DNA of 64,000 nt from JAWKSY01 sp041402125 (GTDB lineage: Bacteria; Planctomycetota; GCA-002687715; DRQF01): contig JAWKSY010000019.1 in assembly GCA_041402125.1 (NCBI GenBank), forward strand, positions 1 through 64,000, written 5' to 3'. The notes under the pieces are model-generated. The model ran no database searches, was not told the origin of the DNA, and was given only the letters and a program-made list of their open reading frames with translations. This document shows, piece by piece, positions 18,224 through 26,644 of the stretch. A program made the position numbers and the translations under genes. The number at the start of each line of letters is the position of its first letter. The first letter of the stretch is position 1.

Positions 18224-19831
18224 CTACCAGTTCTGCCGCTCCATGATCATGTTCGCGAGGCGGAACTGGAGGCCGTCGAGGCCGCAGAGCCCGGCGCGCT
18301 CGGCGAGGAGCGCGGCCTTGATCGCGCCCTCCCGGTTGCCCGCGAAGTAGTGCAGGGCGGCCAGATGGGAGGCCAGCGACGGGTTGCCCGGATCCGCGGC
18401 CAGCGCGTCCTCGAGCGCCTTCTGGAGCGCGCCGCGGGCCTGGGGGTTCTGGGCGAGATCCCGCACGTAGGTGTCCCGCGAGTTGGCGGGCACCGCCAGG
18501 ATCGAATCCGGAGCGTCGACGACCCAGCTCTCGGGGTCGCTGGGGATGGCGGCGAGGGCGCCGACGAAGGACTTCGCGAGGGCGTTCCAGTCCTTCCGCG
18601 CCTCGTGGACGCGGGCGAGTCCCTCGTACAGGTCGGTGAAGAAGGGAACCATCTCGAGGCCGGCCTCGAAGTGCGTCACCGCTTCGTCGTAGCGGCCGGT
18701 CTTGTAGCAGAGGTCGCCGAGCAGGAGGAGCGTGGCGTCGATCTTCGGGTTGAGCGCGAGCGCCTTCTCCGCGAAGGGAACGGCCTGCTTGAAGTAGCGA
18801 TCCGCCTCCGCCTTGAAGTCCGTCGATCGCTTCTGGAGCTTGTCGGCGTCGGCCGACTCGCCCTTCGCCGCGAACTCGGTCGCGCGACGCTCGCAGAAGG
18901 CGGCGAGCTGGGTCGCGGCGTCGGCGCGGCGCTTCAGGATCAGAGCCGACCGCAGCGGGAAGGAGGTGTTCTTCGGGAACTTCTGCCCCATCTGCTCGAG
19001 GCCCTCGAGCAGCACGCCGTCGTGCGACTCCGGCCCGACGGTCTCGGGGCAGCTCATCTCGAGGATGTAGGCGACCGGGTGCCGCGCGCCCGTGGTCTGA
19101 TCGCAGAGGCCGATCTTCTCCGCGGCCTGGACGATGCGCCAGGCGGACTCGTTGCGTCCGAGCGCGGACAGGACGGCCGCGTAGCTGATGACCAGGTTGA
19201 GGTTCGAGGCGTCCTGCTCGTAACGGCGCTCGAAGTTGGCGAGCAGCTCGTCGCGGAAGGCCTCGTCGCTCAGCCAGGACGCGCAGACGCCCAGCGTCAC
19301 GCCGAAGCTCGGCGCGTCACCGGAGTCGAACCAGTTGCCGACGAACTCGGCCGCCTGCGCGCGACGCGCGGGCTGGGGGTCCTCGGTCCGCGTCGCGAGA
19401 CGCAGGAGCGCCTTGACGTAGAGGGAGCGCATCTCCTGGTCGAGGGGCGCCGCCTTCTGCTGCTCCTCGCAGAGCGCGAGCAGCTTCTCGTACTCGCCGC
19501 GGCGGTAGTAGAGCCGGCCGAGCACGCGGTAGGGATAGGGGAACTTCGGCTCGCGCCGACGGATCTCGTTGACCTCGGCCTCGACCTCGCCGAAGAGGAC
19601 CTTGCCCTCCTGGACGCGGTCGGTCTCGCGCACCCGCGCCAGCAGGGCGCGGACGATGCGCATGCGCAGGCCCAGGTTGTCGGGATCCTTCTCCAGCGCG
19701 GCCCGCAATCCCGGAAGGTCGTCACCGAGGTACGCCGTCGGAAGGTTGCCGCCCTGGGCGAGAAGCCCCGGCGCGGCGACCGCGGACAGCACGATCACCA
19801 GGCCGGCGACGCGGCGGATGAAGCAGTTCAT
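18224..19831 (-). CDS. Exported TPR-repeat protein
   Basis: About 535 residues: a signal peptide (RRVAGLVIVLSAVAAPGLLAQ) and repeated helical pairs of TPR type, clearest at KFPYPYRVLGRLYYRRGEYE and ATLLLLGDLCYKTGRYDEAV. There is no catalytic domain. The protein probably acts as a periplasmic scaffold. ATG at 19831 is preferred to the upstream in-frame ATG at 19858 because it places the signal sequence at the N terminus and has GGGGAGAAGAGG ahead of it. Divergent from the small membrane protein at 19953, with about 120 bases between for both promoters. Function unknown. Confidence 0.8.
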   Translation of the reverse strand: MNCFIRRVAGLVIVLSAVAAPGLLAQGGNLPTAYLGDDLPGLRAALEKDPDNLGLRMRIVRALLARVRETDRVQEGKVLFGEVEAEVNEIRRREPKFPYPYRVLGRLYYRRGEYEKLLALCEEQQKAAPLDQEMRSLYVKALLRLATRTEDPQPARRAQAAEFVGNWFDSGDAPSFGVTLGVCASWLSDEAFRDELLANFERRYEQDASNLNLVISYAAVLSALGRNESAWRIVQAAEKIGLCDQTTGARHPVAYILEMSCPETVGPESHDGVLLEGLEQMGQKFPKNTSFPLRSALILKRRADAATQLAAFCERRATEFAAKGESADADKLQKRSTDFKAEADRYFKQAVPFAEKALALNPKIDATLLLLGDLCYKTGRYDEAVTHFEAGLEMVPFFTDLYEGLARVHEARKDWNALAKSFVGALAAIPSDPESWVVDAPDSILAVPANSRDTYVRDLAQNPQARGALQKALEDALAADPGNPSLASHLAALHYFAGNREGAIKAALLAERAGLCGLDGLQFRLANMIMERQNW

Positions 19832-19952
19832 CGGGCCTCTTCTCCCCTTCGTTTTCATCGAGTCCGCGGCATTGTAGAAAGGGAGTCCGACGGCAAAAGG
19901 CCGACCCGACCCCCGCCGGGGTCGTTTCCATCTCTTTTCGAGCGAGAGACTT

Positions 19953-20399
19953 GTGACGAGCGACGAGAGAGGCGGACGAAGGCTCGGCCCGAAGGGCGTG
20001 ATCGCCGTCCTGGCCGTGCTCCTCGCCGGCGCCGCGATCGGCGCCGGGCTGCACGTCTTCGTCGTCGACCTGCACGGCAGCCTCGTTGGTCAGGCCGCCG
20101 TCTGGGCGCTCGTCGCCTTCGGTCTCCTGCGCCTCTGGCGCGGCGTCCGGACCTACCGGCGACTCGACGACCGCGCGCCGACGCGCCGTCTCGAGGCCGA
20201 GCTGGAGGCCCTCCGCGCCCGTCTGGCCGGAACGGGGTCCCCGAACAAGGACGCGCCCGCGTCCTCCGCCGAGGAGGACGCGGGCGCGCCGAGCGAGAAC
20301 CCGCCGGATGGTGAGGTCAGCCCTTCGAGCCCGCCTCCTTCTTCGGCTCCGGATCCTTCGTCGGATCCGGAGTCGCCTCCTCCGCCGGAGCGGCCTTGA
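19953..20399 (+). CDS. Small two-helix membrane protein with Pro/Ser-rich tail
   Basis: A 148-residue hypothetical protein starting at GTG 19953. Two hydrophobic segments (VIAVLAVLLAGAAIGAGLHV and QAAVWALVAFGLLRLW) are followed by a charged helix (RRLEAELEALRARLAG) and a low-complexity Pro/Ser/Asp tail. The last 28 codons overlap the 3' end of the opposing VIT-vWA gene. A strong hairpin at 20252-20288 sits inside the tail-coding region. The membrane part looks genuine; the tail may be accidental read-through beyond an originally earlier stop. No family recognised. Confidence 0.55.
   Translation: MTSDERGGRRLGPKGVIAVLAVLLAGAAIGAGLHVFVVDLHGSLVGQAAVWALVAFGLLRLWRGVRTYRRLDDRAPTRRLEAELEALRARLAGTGSPNKDAPASSAEEDAGAPSENPPDGEVSPSSPPPSSAPDPSSDPESPPPPERP
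20252..20288. terminator. Hairpin terminator for the VIT-vWA gene
   Basis: A perfect 16-base stem with a 5-base loop (CGCGCCCGCGTCCTCC paired with its complement) lies 28 bases beyond the stop of the minus-strand VIT-vWA gene. It also falls inside the end of the opposing small membrane-protein frame. No T tract. Confidence 0.6.
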
Positions 20400-22740
20400 A
20401 GCGCACGACCTTGCCGTCGAGGACGATCATCACCGACTCGAAGCGGGCGAGGATGCGACCGAGCTCGGGGTGGGCGGCGAGGAGTTCGAAGTAGCGCTTC
20501 GAGAAGGCCTCGACCTCCTCCACCTGCTTGCGCTTCGCCTCGTCGAGAGCATCGACGCCGGCCTCCACCCAGACCTCGTCGCGACGCTCGAAGGTCTTCC
20601 CTTCGAAGCGGATGACGCGGACCCGGGCGTCCTTGTCGCGGGCATCCGCGCTGCGATCGAGCTCCTCCTTGGCCTCCTCGACCTCGGCGTCGAGCGAGGC
20701 CTCCTTCAGCTTCTTGCGCTCGAGGGCCCGACGCACGCCCTGTTCCCCGGAGTTCGACGAGGCCTCGGACGGGGCCTTCACGCCCCCGGTGCGACCCGGA
20801 GCTCCGCGGTGATCCAGCGCTCCCCCGCCGCCGGCGCCGCCGCCCACGCCGAGCGAACCCGGTCCGCCCGCGAAGTCACGGTCGCCGCGCTTGGCGGGCG
20901 CTCCCGGCGGAACGGGCGTGCCGCGACGTCCCTCGCGGGTCCGCCCCACCGGCCCGTTGCCCCGGACGGCGCCGCCGGCCTGGGGCTCGTCCTCGAGGAC
21001 GAGGAAGGAGGTGTAGGGCGTCGCGATCGCGTAGGTCTTGCCGAGGCGAACGATCTCGTCGCGCAGCTCGGCCTGGAAGCCGTTCGCCTGGATCTCGTCC
21101 CACAGGTAGCCGACCTTGCGCTTCGCCCAGAGGACGCGCACGAAGTCGCGCTTGGTCGGTCCGTCGGCGAAGCGCCCCTCGAAGACGTGCTCGCGCTCGC
21201 GGCCGCCCAGCTTGCCCTTGAGCCGGATCGCCTTCGTCCCCGCGCCGCGGTAACGGCCGAAGACGGTCAGCTCGCCGCCGCGGAAGAGGTCGGGCAGCTT
21301 CTTCGGGTAGACCTCGAGGAGCTCGATCCCGTCGACGACGAGCTCGAGATCGCTCATCACCGGGTAGGCGATCTTGTCGAAGAACGAGCCCAGCACGAGC
21401 TCGATGTTCTGGGAGGGCGTCACGTAGTCGCTGACGCCGCCGTTCTCCTCGCCGAGGGCGTCGAGGAGGGTCGTGTTGACGTCATAGCCGACGCCGTAGG
21501 TGAAGACGCGCGCCTTGCCGCCGTTGCGGGTCTTGGCGTGCTTCCGGATGCTCGCCACGTCGGTGTCTCCGACCGTCGGCAAGCCGTCGGTCAGGAAGAC
21601 GAGGATGGCGACGCGGTCCGCCGACTCGAAACGCGCGAGCCCCTGCTCGAGCGCGTCCTTGATGTTGGTGCCGCCCTTCGCCTCGAGTTCCGCGACCCAC
21701 GCGACGGCCGCCCCCACCGACGCGTCGTCGACGGCGACGAGACCGGGCTTCATCGCCCGGGCCTCGGTCGAGAAGGAGACGACGTTGAAGCGGTCGCCGG
21801 GGTTCAGGCCCTTCAGCCCGTAGGTCAGCGCCTTGCGGGCCTGCTCCATCTTGTCGTCCTCGCGCATCGAACCGGAGGTGTCGACGACGAAGATGACGTC
21901 CTTGGGCAGGATCTCCTCCTTCGCGACCTCGTTCGAGGGCGCGATGTTCACCATGAAGAAGCCGTCCTTGTCGGCGGGCTTGTCGGTGAGGAGCGCGAAG
22001 CCGAGATCGCCGTCACTCGGCGCGAAGTAGAGCTGGAAGTCGCGATCGGCCATCACCTGCTTGCCCTCGAAGCCGACGACCGTCTCGCCCTCGCGATCGG
22101 TCCGGTCGATGGGGTGCGAGGAGGAGAAGACCGACTTCAGCGCCTGGCGCGACTTGATCGCCACGCGCACCGAGGCGACGGCGACGCGGCCCGGATCGAA
22201 GGCCTGGGTCTTCAGCGGATAGCGGTACTCGAGGACGCCGGAGTCGCGCTCGAGCCGCTCGACGTAGGCGAGCTGGACCTCGACGGTGCCGCCGGCCGGG
22301 ACCGGGAAGACGCGAGCGCGGAAGAGCTTGCGCCCCGCGTACTCGAGGAGGCCGGGATCGCGCGTGCGGCGCACGATGTCCTCGTAGATCTGACGCGCCT
22401 TGTCGCGCTCCAGGACCTCGCCCTTGACCATCTTCCCGTTCATCTCCATCGAGAAGTCGGTCAGCGAGGCGTCCTCGGGCACCGGGAAGAGGTAGGTGCC
22501 CTCGAGGATCAGGCGGTGCGGGTTCCGGAACACCTGCGTGACGCGCGTGGTCGCGGCGCCGCCCTCGATGGTGACGTCGACGACGTGCTTCTCGATGGTG
22601 ACGCCGGGCACGCCGCGCGGAGGCCGGACGCGACGTCCGCCTTCCTCGTGGAGGTGAAGATCGCCCAGTCCCTGCGCGGCCGCTCCGACGGCCAGCGCGA
22701 GGCCGGTGACGAGGGTGAAGACGAGGTTTCGAATCGACAT
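20317..22740 (-). CDS. Exported VIT and von Willebrand A domain protein
   Basis: An 807-residue exported protein: signal peptide (NLVFTLVTGLALAVGAAAQ), a VIT (vault/inter-alpha-trypsin) domain at about residues 40-165, and a vWA domain at about 280-460 with the metal-ion adhesion motif DTSGSM at about residue 287 and later ligands in GGTNIKDA and FLTDGLPTVGD. A Gly/Arg-rich linker (about 600-670) leads to a charged C-terminal region ending in a Pro/Lys/Glu tail. VIT-vWA proteins are usually surface or periplasmic interaction proteins; the ligand is unknown. It sits downstream of the ECF sigma/anti-sigma pair but is separated by a strong hairpin, so it is probably transcribed independently. 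Confidence 0.9.
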   Translation of the reverse strand: MSIRNLVFTLVTGLALAVGAAAQGLGDLHLHEEGGRRVRPPRGVPGVTIEKHVVDVTIEGGAATTRVTQVFRNPHRLILEGTYLFPVPEDASLTDFSMEMNGKMVKGEVLERDKARQIYEDIVRRTRDPGLLEYAGRKLFRARVFPVPAGGTVEVQLAYVERLERDSGVLEYRYPLKTQAFDPGRVAVASVRVAIKSRQALKSVFSSSHPIDRTDREGETVVGFEGKQVMADRDFQLYFAPSDGDLGFALLTDKPADKDGFFMVNIAPSNEVAKEEILPKDVIFVVDTSGSMREDDKMEQARKALTYGLKGLNPGDRFNVVSFSTEARAMKPGLVAVDDASVGAAVAWVAELEAKGGTNIKDALEQGLARFESADRVAILVFLTDGLPTVGDTDVASIRKHAKTRNGGKARVFTYGVGYDVNTTLLDALGEENGGVSDYVTPSQNIELVLGSFFDKIAYPVMSDLELVVDGIELLEVYPKKLPDLFRGGELTVFGRYRGAGTKAIRLKGKLGGREREHVFEGRFADGPTKRDFVRVLWAKRKVGYLWDEIQANGFQAELRDEIVRLGKTYAIATPYTSFLVLEDEPQAGGAVRGNGPVGRTREGRRGTPVPPGAPAKRGDRDFAGGPGSLGVGGGAGGGGALDHRGAPGRTGGVKAPSEASSNSGEQGVRRALERKKLKEASLDAEVEEAKEELDRSADARDKDARVRVIRFEGKTFERRDEVWVEAGVDALDEAKRKQVEEVEAFSKRYFELLAAHPELGRILARFESVMIVLDGKVVRFKAAPAEEATPDPTKDPEPKKEAGSKG

Positions 22741-22887
22741 CGCGAGACTCCGGTTGCGCTCCGATCGGCTCCGTACGGGGAGACGCCGGGCGGCGGGCGG
22801 AGTTCCGGCGAATCTTCGCGGTCTCCGGATCAGCGCCGGAAACGCCGCTCCGACCGCGATTTCGACCCGAAGAGGGGCCCGGAATGG

Positions 22888-22928
22888 CCCGCGCGCCGGT
22901 CGGCGAAGGAGGCCGGCCGGCGCGCGGG
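22888..22928. terminator. Hairpin terminator after the sigma/anti-sigma operon
   Basis: A 17-base stem with one wobble pair (CCCGCGCGCCGGTCGGC against its partner) and a 7-base loop, 26 bases beyond the anti-sigma stop on the minus strand and upstream of the VIT-vWA start. Confidence 0.6.
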
Positions 22929-22954
22929 TGAGGAGATTCGGTTCTCGGGCGGGA

Positions 22955-24157
22955 TCAGAGCCGGCCGCGTCGCGGCGGCGCCGGCGCCTCGGGGATCGCC
23001 GGCGTCGGCGGATCGACCGGAGCCAGCCGGATCGACGACGAGCCCTGCTTCAGGACCTCGATGATGAAGGCGCCGTCCACGACCCGCGAGCGGATCGCGG
23101 GGGTGTCGATCCAGAAGCCGCCCTCGTGCGGCAGCACCAGCTCGAAGTCGCCCGACGGCGAGCCGACGTTGAAGCCCCGGCCGATGGCGAAGGCCATCGA
23201 GACCCGACGCTGGGTCGGATCGCCGTTCATCATCACGCGTTCGAAGTGGAGCCGCGCCGCTTCGCGCTCGCCGCAGATCAGCAGGCGGACGCCGCCGGCC
23301 AGATCGTCGAGCGGCCCGGTCGCGCCGTTCCCGCCCTCGGCGAAGGAGGGCATCGGCGGCATCTCGTAGATGTCGGCGAGATCCTCGAGACTCTTCACGT
23401 GCTCGCGCAGCGTCCGCGAGCGATAGGCCTCCCGGAGTCGCGCCATGCGCAGCGCGGCCGACTCGGAGCGGGCGAGGTCGGTCCGGGAGCGTTCCACCAG
23501 CTCCTCGACCTCGCGGGCGAAGCTGCGGATGTGCGGCGTGTAGCTCCGCAGGCTCGCCTCGTCGAGCTCGCGCAGTCGGCGGGCGTCGTCGCCCAGCGGC
23601 GAACGCGCCACGACGTTGTCGATCAGGCGGACGGCGCCCTCGGCCTCCGCCTCCGGCGCGGTTCCCGCCGACTCGACGAGCAGGCCCAGATCCTTCGTGC
23701 CGCGCACGAGGCGTCGGAGATAGCCGCCCGCCTTGCGGGCCGGGAGGCGGACGTCGCGGAGATCGGGCGTGGTCTCGACGGGGCGCTCGGCGACCGGCGT
23801 CGCGCGCGGCGGCGCCTCGACGCGGGTCTCGCGGCCGAACTGATAGGCGACGAATCCCACCCCGAGGATGAGGGCGGCGGCGCCGGCGACGCGGGCCGCG
23901 CGGACGATGAGCGAGGGGCGCGAGGCGGCCCGGAAGCTCCCGGCGCCCGCCGGAAGCGGCGCCGGCCGATCGGTCGTGAAGCTCGGCATCCCGCGCACCA
24001 GCGAGAAGACCTGGTCGTAGCGTTCGTATTCCGACTCGCAGCGCGCGCAACTCTCGACGTGAGCGGTGAAGGCGATCTTCTCCGCCGCGGAGAGGCGCCC
24101 GTCGAAGGCGCGGCTGAACAGCGACTCGGCGAGCTCGCAGTCGAAGTGGTCGGTCAT
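22955..24157 (-). CDS. Anti-sigma factor with zinc-finger (zf-HC2-like) domain
   Basis: A 400-residue membrane protein. The N-terminal cytoplasmic domain has an H-x3-C-x2-C anti-sigma zinc motif (TAHVESCARCESEY, about residues 31-44). One transmembrane helix follows at about 85-107 (AGAALILGVGFVAYQFG), then a long extracytoplasmic part with a helical region and a beta-rich C-terminal end (about 290-400). Its ATG overlaps the sigma-factor stop by 4 bases (ATGA), so the two are coupled. It is expected to hold the sigma factor at the membrane until an envelope signal releases it; the signal is unknown. Confidence 0.87.
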   Translation of the reverse strand: MTDHFDCELAESLFSRAFDGRLSAAEKIAFTAHVESCARCESEYERYDQVFSLVRGMPSFTTDRPAPLPAGAGSFRAASRPSLIVRAARVAGAAALILGVGFVAYQFGRETRVEAPPRATPVAERPVETTPDLRDVRLPARKAGGYLRRLVRGTKDLGLLVESAGTAPEAEAEGAVRLIDNVVARSPLGDDARRLRELDEASLRSYTPHIRSFAREVEELVERSRTDLARSESAALRMARLREAYRSRTLREHVKSLEDLADIYEMPPMPSFAEGGNGATGPLDDLAGGVRLLICGEREAARLHFERVMMNGDPTQRRVSMAFAIGRGFNVGSPSGDFELVLPHEGGFWIDTPAIRSRVVDGAFIIEVLKQGSSSIRLAPVDPPTPAIPEAPAPPRRGRL

Positions 24158-24780
24158 GGACGGTTCCTCTTCCCCTCGAGATAGGGTTCGAGTTCCTCGA
24201 GGAAGCGCCGGCGGGCCCGGGCGAGACGGGAACTCACCGTCTTCGCCGGACAGCCGACGATCTGGGCCACCTCCTCGTAGGAGAGGCCCTGCATCGCGCA
24301 GAGGACGAAGACCTCGCGCAGCTTGTCCGACAGGCTCATCAGCACGTGGCTGAGACGCCCCTCCATCTCTTCGAAGAGCACGGCATCCGCCGGGGCGGGA
24401 GTGTCGCGATCCTCGGGCTCGATCCGCACCTCGCCCTCGTCCGTGGTCTGGGCGAGGGTGGTCGCGGGCTTCTTCCGCCGGAGGTGGTCGATCGCGAGAT
24501 TCCGGGCCACCGTGAAGACCCAGGTCATGAACCGGTTCCGGGGGTCGAAGGCCGCCGGCGCGCGGTAGAGCTTCAGGAAGACCTCCTGCACGAGGTCCTC
24601 GGCCGCGTCTCGGTCGCCGACGTAGCGGGCGACGAAGGTCAGAAGTCGGTTCTTGTAGCGGTGATAGAGCGCCTCATAGGCCGCGGTGTCGCCCTCGGCG
24701 ACGCGGACCATGAGAACCTCGTCGGACTCCCGGCCGTGCTGGGCGACGGCCTCGGCGGCGAATTCCCGTCTGAGTCCCAT
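24154..24780 (-). CDS. ECF (RpoE-like) RNA polymerase sigma factor
   Basis: A 208-residue sigma-70 family factor. Region 2 (about 28-100) contains YEALYHRYKNRLLTFV, the core-binding DRDAAEDLVQEVFLKLYR and the -10 recognition stretch MTWVFTVARNLAIDHLRR. Region 4 (about 145-200) contains LREVFVLCAMQGLSYEEVAQ and the helix-turn-helix ending AKTVSSRLARARRRF. There is no region 1 or 3, which defines the ECF group. Start ATG 24780 has a GGAGG six bases ahead. The adjoining anti-sigma gene overlaps its stop. The promoter should lie in 24781-24887. Confidence 0.95.
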   Translation of the reverse strand: MGLRREFAAEAVAQHGRESDEVLMVRVAEGDTAAYEALYHRYKNRLLTFVARYVGDRDAAEDLVQEVFLKLYRAPAAFDPRNRFMTWVFTVARNLAIDHLRRKKPATTLAQTTDEGEVRIEPEDRDTPAPADAVLFEEMEGRLSHVLMSLSDKLREVFVLCAMQGLSYEEVAQIVGCPAKTVSSRLARARRRFLEELEPYLEGKRNRP

Positions 24781-24854
24781 GAGACCTCCATCCGGGACGG
24801 TGCGCGACGGCGTCACCGCTCCCCGAGGCACACTACGGACGTGGGGGCGGGAGG

Positions 24855-24873
24855 CTCCGGAAATATTCCGGAG
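24855..24873. terminator. Short hairpin between the aminotransferase and sigma-factor genes
   Basis: A perfect 7-base stem (CTCCGGA/TCCGGAG) around AATAT lies 15 bases after the stop of the minus-strand aminotransferase and upstream of the sigma-factor gene. It could end the long amidohydrolase operon or be an operator for the sigma gene; the sequence does not decide. Confidence 0.4.
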
Positions 24874-24887
24874 ACGTCCCGGCTCGC

Positions 24888-26027
24888 TCAGGCGTGGTCG
24901 AAGGCCAGCAGCGCCTCGATGACCCGCCCTCGCCGCTCGGCCCCGAGCTCGGGGAAGATCGGCAGGGCCAGCACCTCGCGCGCGGCCGCCTCGGCGACCG
25001 GGAAATCCCCGGCGGCGTGGCCGAGGTTCGCGAAGCAGCCCATGAGGTGGAAGGGCAGCGGGTAGTAGATCGCCGAGCCGATCCCCTGGGCCTTGAGGTG
25101 CTCGATGAGCGCCTCGCGGCGCGAGGAACGGATGACGTACTGGTGCGCGATGAAGGTGCCGTCGTCCGACACCTCCGGGAGCGACAGGACCTCGCGCAGC
25201 CCGGCGGCGGCGAGGGCCGCGTCGTACGCCCGGGCGTTCTCGAGCCGCGCGGCGGTCCAGTCCTTCAGGTGCGGCAGCTTCGCCGAGAGCACGGCCGCCT
25301 GGAGGGCGTCGATCCGGAAGTTGCCGCCGATGACCTCGCTCTCGTACTGGCGGGTCGCCCCGTGCACGCGCAGGCGGCGCAGGTCGGCCGCCATCGCGGG
25401 GTCGGTCGTCGTCATGCAGCCCGCGTCTCCCGCGGCGCCGAGGTTCTTCGTCGGGAAGAAGGAGAAGCACCCGATCGTCCCCAGCGAGCCCGCGGGACGG
25501 CCGTGGCCGTCGGTGGCGCCGATCGCCTGGGCGGCGTCCTCGATCACGGGGAGACCGGCCGGGTCGGCCCAGGCGCGCATGGCCGCGATGTCGGCGGTGC
25601 GACCGTAGAGGTGCACCGCGACGAGGGCCTTGTAGTCCCGCGGGTCGTGGTCGGCGAGCCGCGCCGCGTCGATCGCGTAGGTCCGCGGGTCGATGTCGAC
25701 GAAGACCGGCCGGGCGCCGAGCCGGGCGATGACGCCCGCGGTGGCGAAGAAGCTGAACGGGGTCGTGAGCACCCGATCGCCGGGGCCGACGCCCACGGCC
25801 ATCAGCGCGCAGAGCAGCGCGTCCGTCCCGGAGCTCACCCCGATGACCTCGCCCTCGAGCCCCATCCATCCCGCCAGGCCGCGCTCGAAGTCCTCCACCG
25901 TCCGTCCGAGCACGAACATCTGCGACTCGAAGACGGCGTCCACGGCGGCCCGGACCTCGTCGCGGATCGCGGCGTACTGCTCGCCGAGGTCGATGAAGGG
26001 CACCGGCGGAAGGGCGTTGGCGGACAT
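24888..26027 (-). CDS. DegT/DnrJ/EryC1-family PLP aminotransferase
   Basis: A 379-residue fold-type I aminotransferase for nucleotide- or other activated-sugar intermediates. Signatures are VSSGTDALLCALMAVGVGPG (cofactor phosphate binding), VIEDAAQAIGA (pyridine-contacting Asp) and SFFPTKNLGAAGDAG with the PLP Lys near residue 193. C-terminal HQYVIRSS and SAIYYPLPFHL are typical of the WbpE-like branch. It overlaps the acyltransferase stop by one base (TGATG). The pair resembles WbpD/WbpE of 2,3-diacetamido-sugar synthesis, where transamination is followed by N-acetylation. The companion dehydrogenase and epimerase are not in the window. It is the last gene of a very long operon. Confidence 0.92.
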   Translation of the reverse strand: MSANALPPVPFIDLGEQYAAIRDEVRAAVDAVFESQMFVLGRTVEDFERGLAGWMGLEGEVIGVSSGTDALLCALMAVGVGPGDRVLTTPFSFFATAGVIARLGARPVFVDIDPRTYAIDAARLADHDPRDYKALVAVHLYGRTADIAAMRAWADPAGLPVIEDAAQAIGATDGHGRPAGSLGTIGCFSFFPTKNLGAAGDAGCMTTTDPAMAADLRRLRVHGATRQYESEVIGGNFRIDALQAAVLSAKLPHLKDWTAARLENARAYDAALAAAGLREVLSLPEVSDDGTFIAHQYVIRSSRREALIEHLKAQGIGSAIYYPLPFHLMGCFANLGHAAGDFPVAEAAAREVLALPIFPELGAERRGRVIEALLAFDHA

Positions 26028-26638
26028 CAGGTGATCTCGGTGAGGCCGACGTCGGATTCACGGAGCCGCCGCCCGCAGGCGGAGCAGCCCCAGGTCCGAT
26101 CTTCGGAACTCCCCTCCCCCGCCTCAAGTCGAGACTCAGCCCGGGGCGCGAGCGCCTCGCCGCAGCGGCAGACCCAGCCGACGGGTCGCGCGGGCGCCCC
26201 GACGACGAGGGCGTGGTCGGCGACGTCGCTCGTCACGACGGCGCCCGCGCCGACCATGGCGCAGCGTCCGACGCGGACGCCGCAGACGATCGTCGCGTTC
26301 GCGCCGAGCGTGGCCCCCGCCCCGATCCGGGTCTCCGCGAAGGCGTCCCGGCGCGGGAAGCGGGCGCGGGGGCGCTTCACGTTCGTGAAGACCACCGACG
26401 GTCCGACGAAGACGTCCTCCTCGAGGATCACCCCGTCGTAGAGCGAGACGTTGTTCTGGATGCGACAGCCGGAACCGATCGTCACCCGACCGGCCACGAA
26501 ACAGTTCTGGCCGAGGACCACCTCGTCTCCGAGACGGGCCCCGGCCATTACGTGGCAGAAGTGCCAGATCCGCGTGCCTTCACCGACGACCGCTTCCGCG
26601 GCGACGACGGCGCTGGGATGGACGAAGCGCTCGCCCAA
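26027..26638 (-). CDS. Hexapeptide-repeat N-acyltransferase (WbpD-like) with zinc-ribbon tail
   Basis: A 203-residue left-handed beta-helix acyltransferase. Hexapeptide repeats run through residues about 6-150 (VVGEGTRIWHFCHVM, VVLGQNCFVAGRVTIG, AMVGAGAVVTSDV), with the ALVVGAPARPVGWV close. The C terminus adds CRCG ... CSACG, a rubredoxin-like zinc ribbon seen in some WbpD relatives. It probably N-acetylates the amino sugar made by the DegT enzyme encoded immediately downstream. It starts only 6 bases after the last amidohydrolase-like gene, so it is read as part of that operon. Confidence 0.88.
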   Translation of the reverse strand: MGERFVHPSAVVAAEAVVGEGTRIWHFCHVMAGARLGDEVVLGQNCFVAGRVTIGSGCRIQNNVSLYDGVILEEDVFVGPSVVFTNVKRPRARFPRRDAFAETRIGAGATLGANATIVCGVRVGRCAMVGAGAVVTSDVADHALVVGAPARPVGWVCRCGEALAPRAESRLEAGEGSSEDRTWGCSACGRRLRESDVGLTEIT

Positions 26639-26644
26639 GGCCGA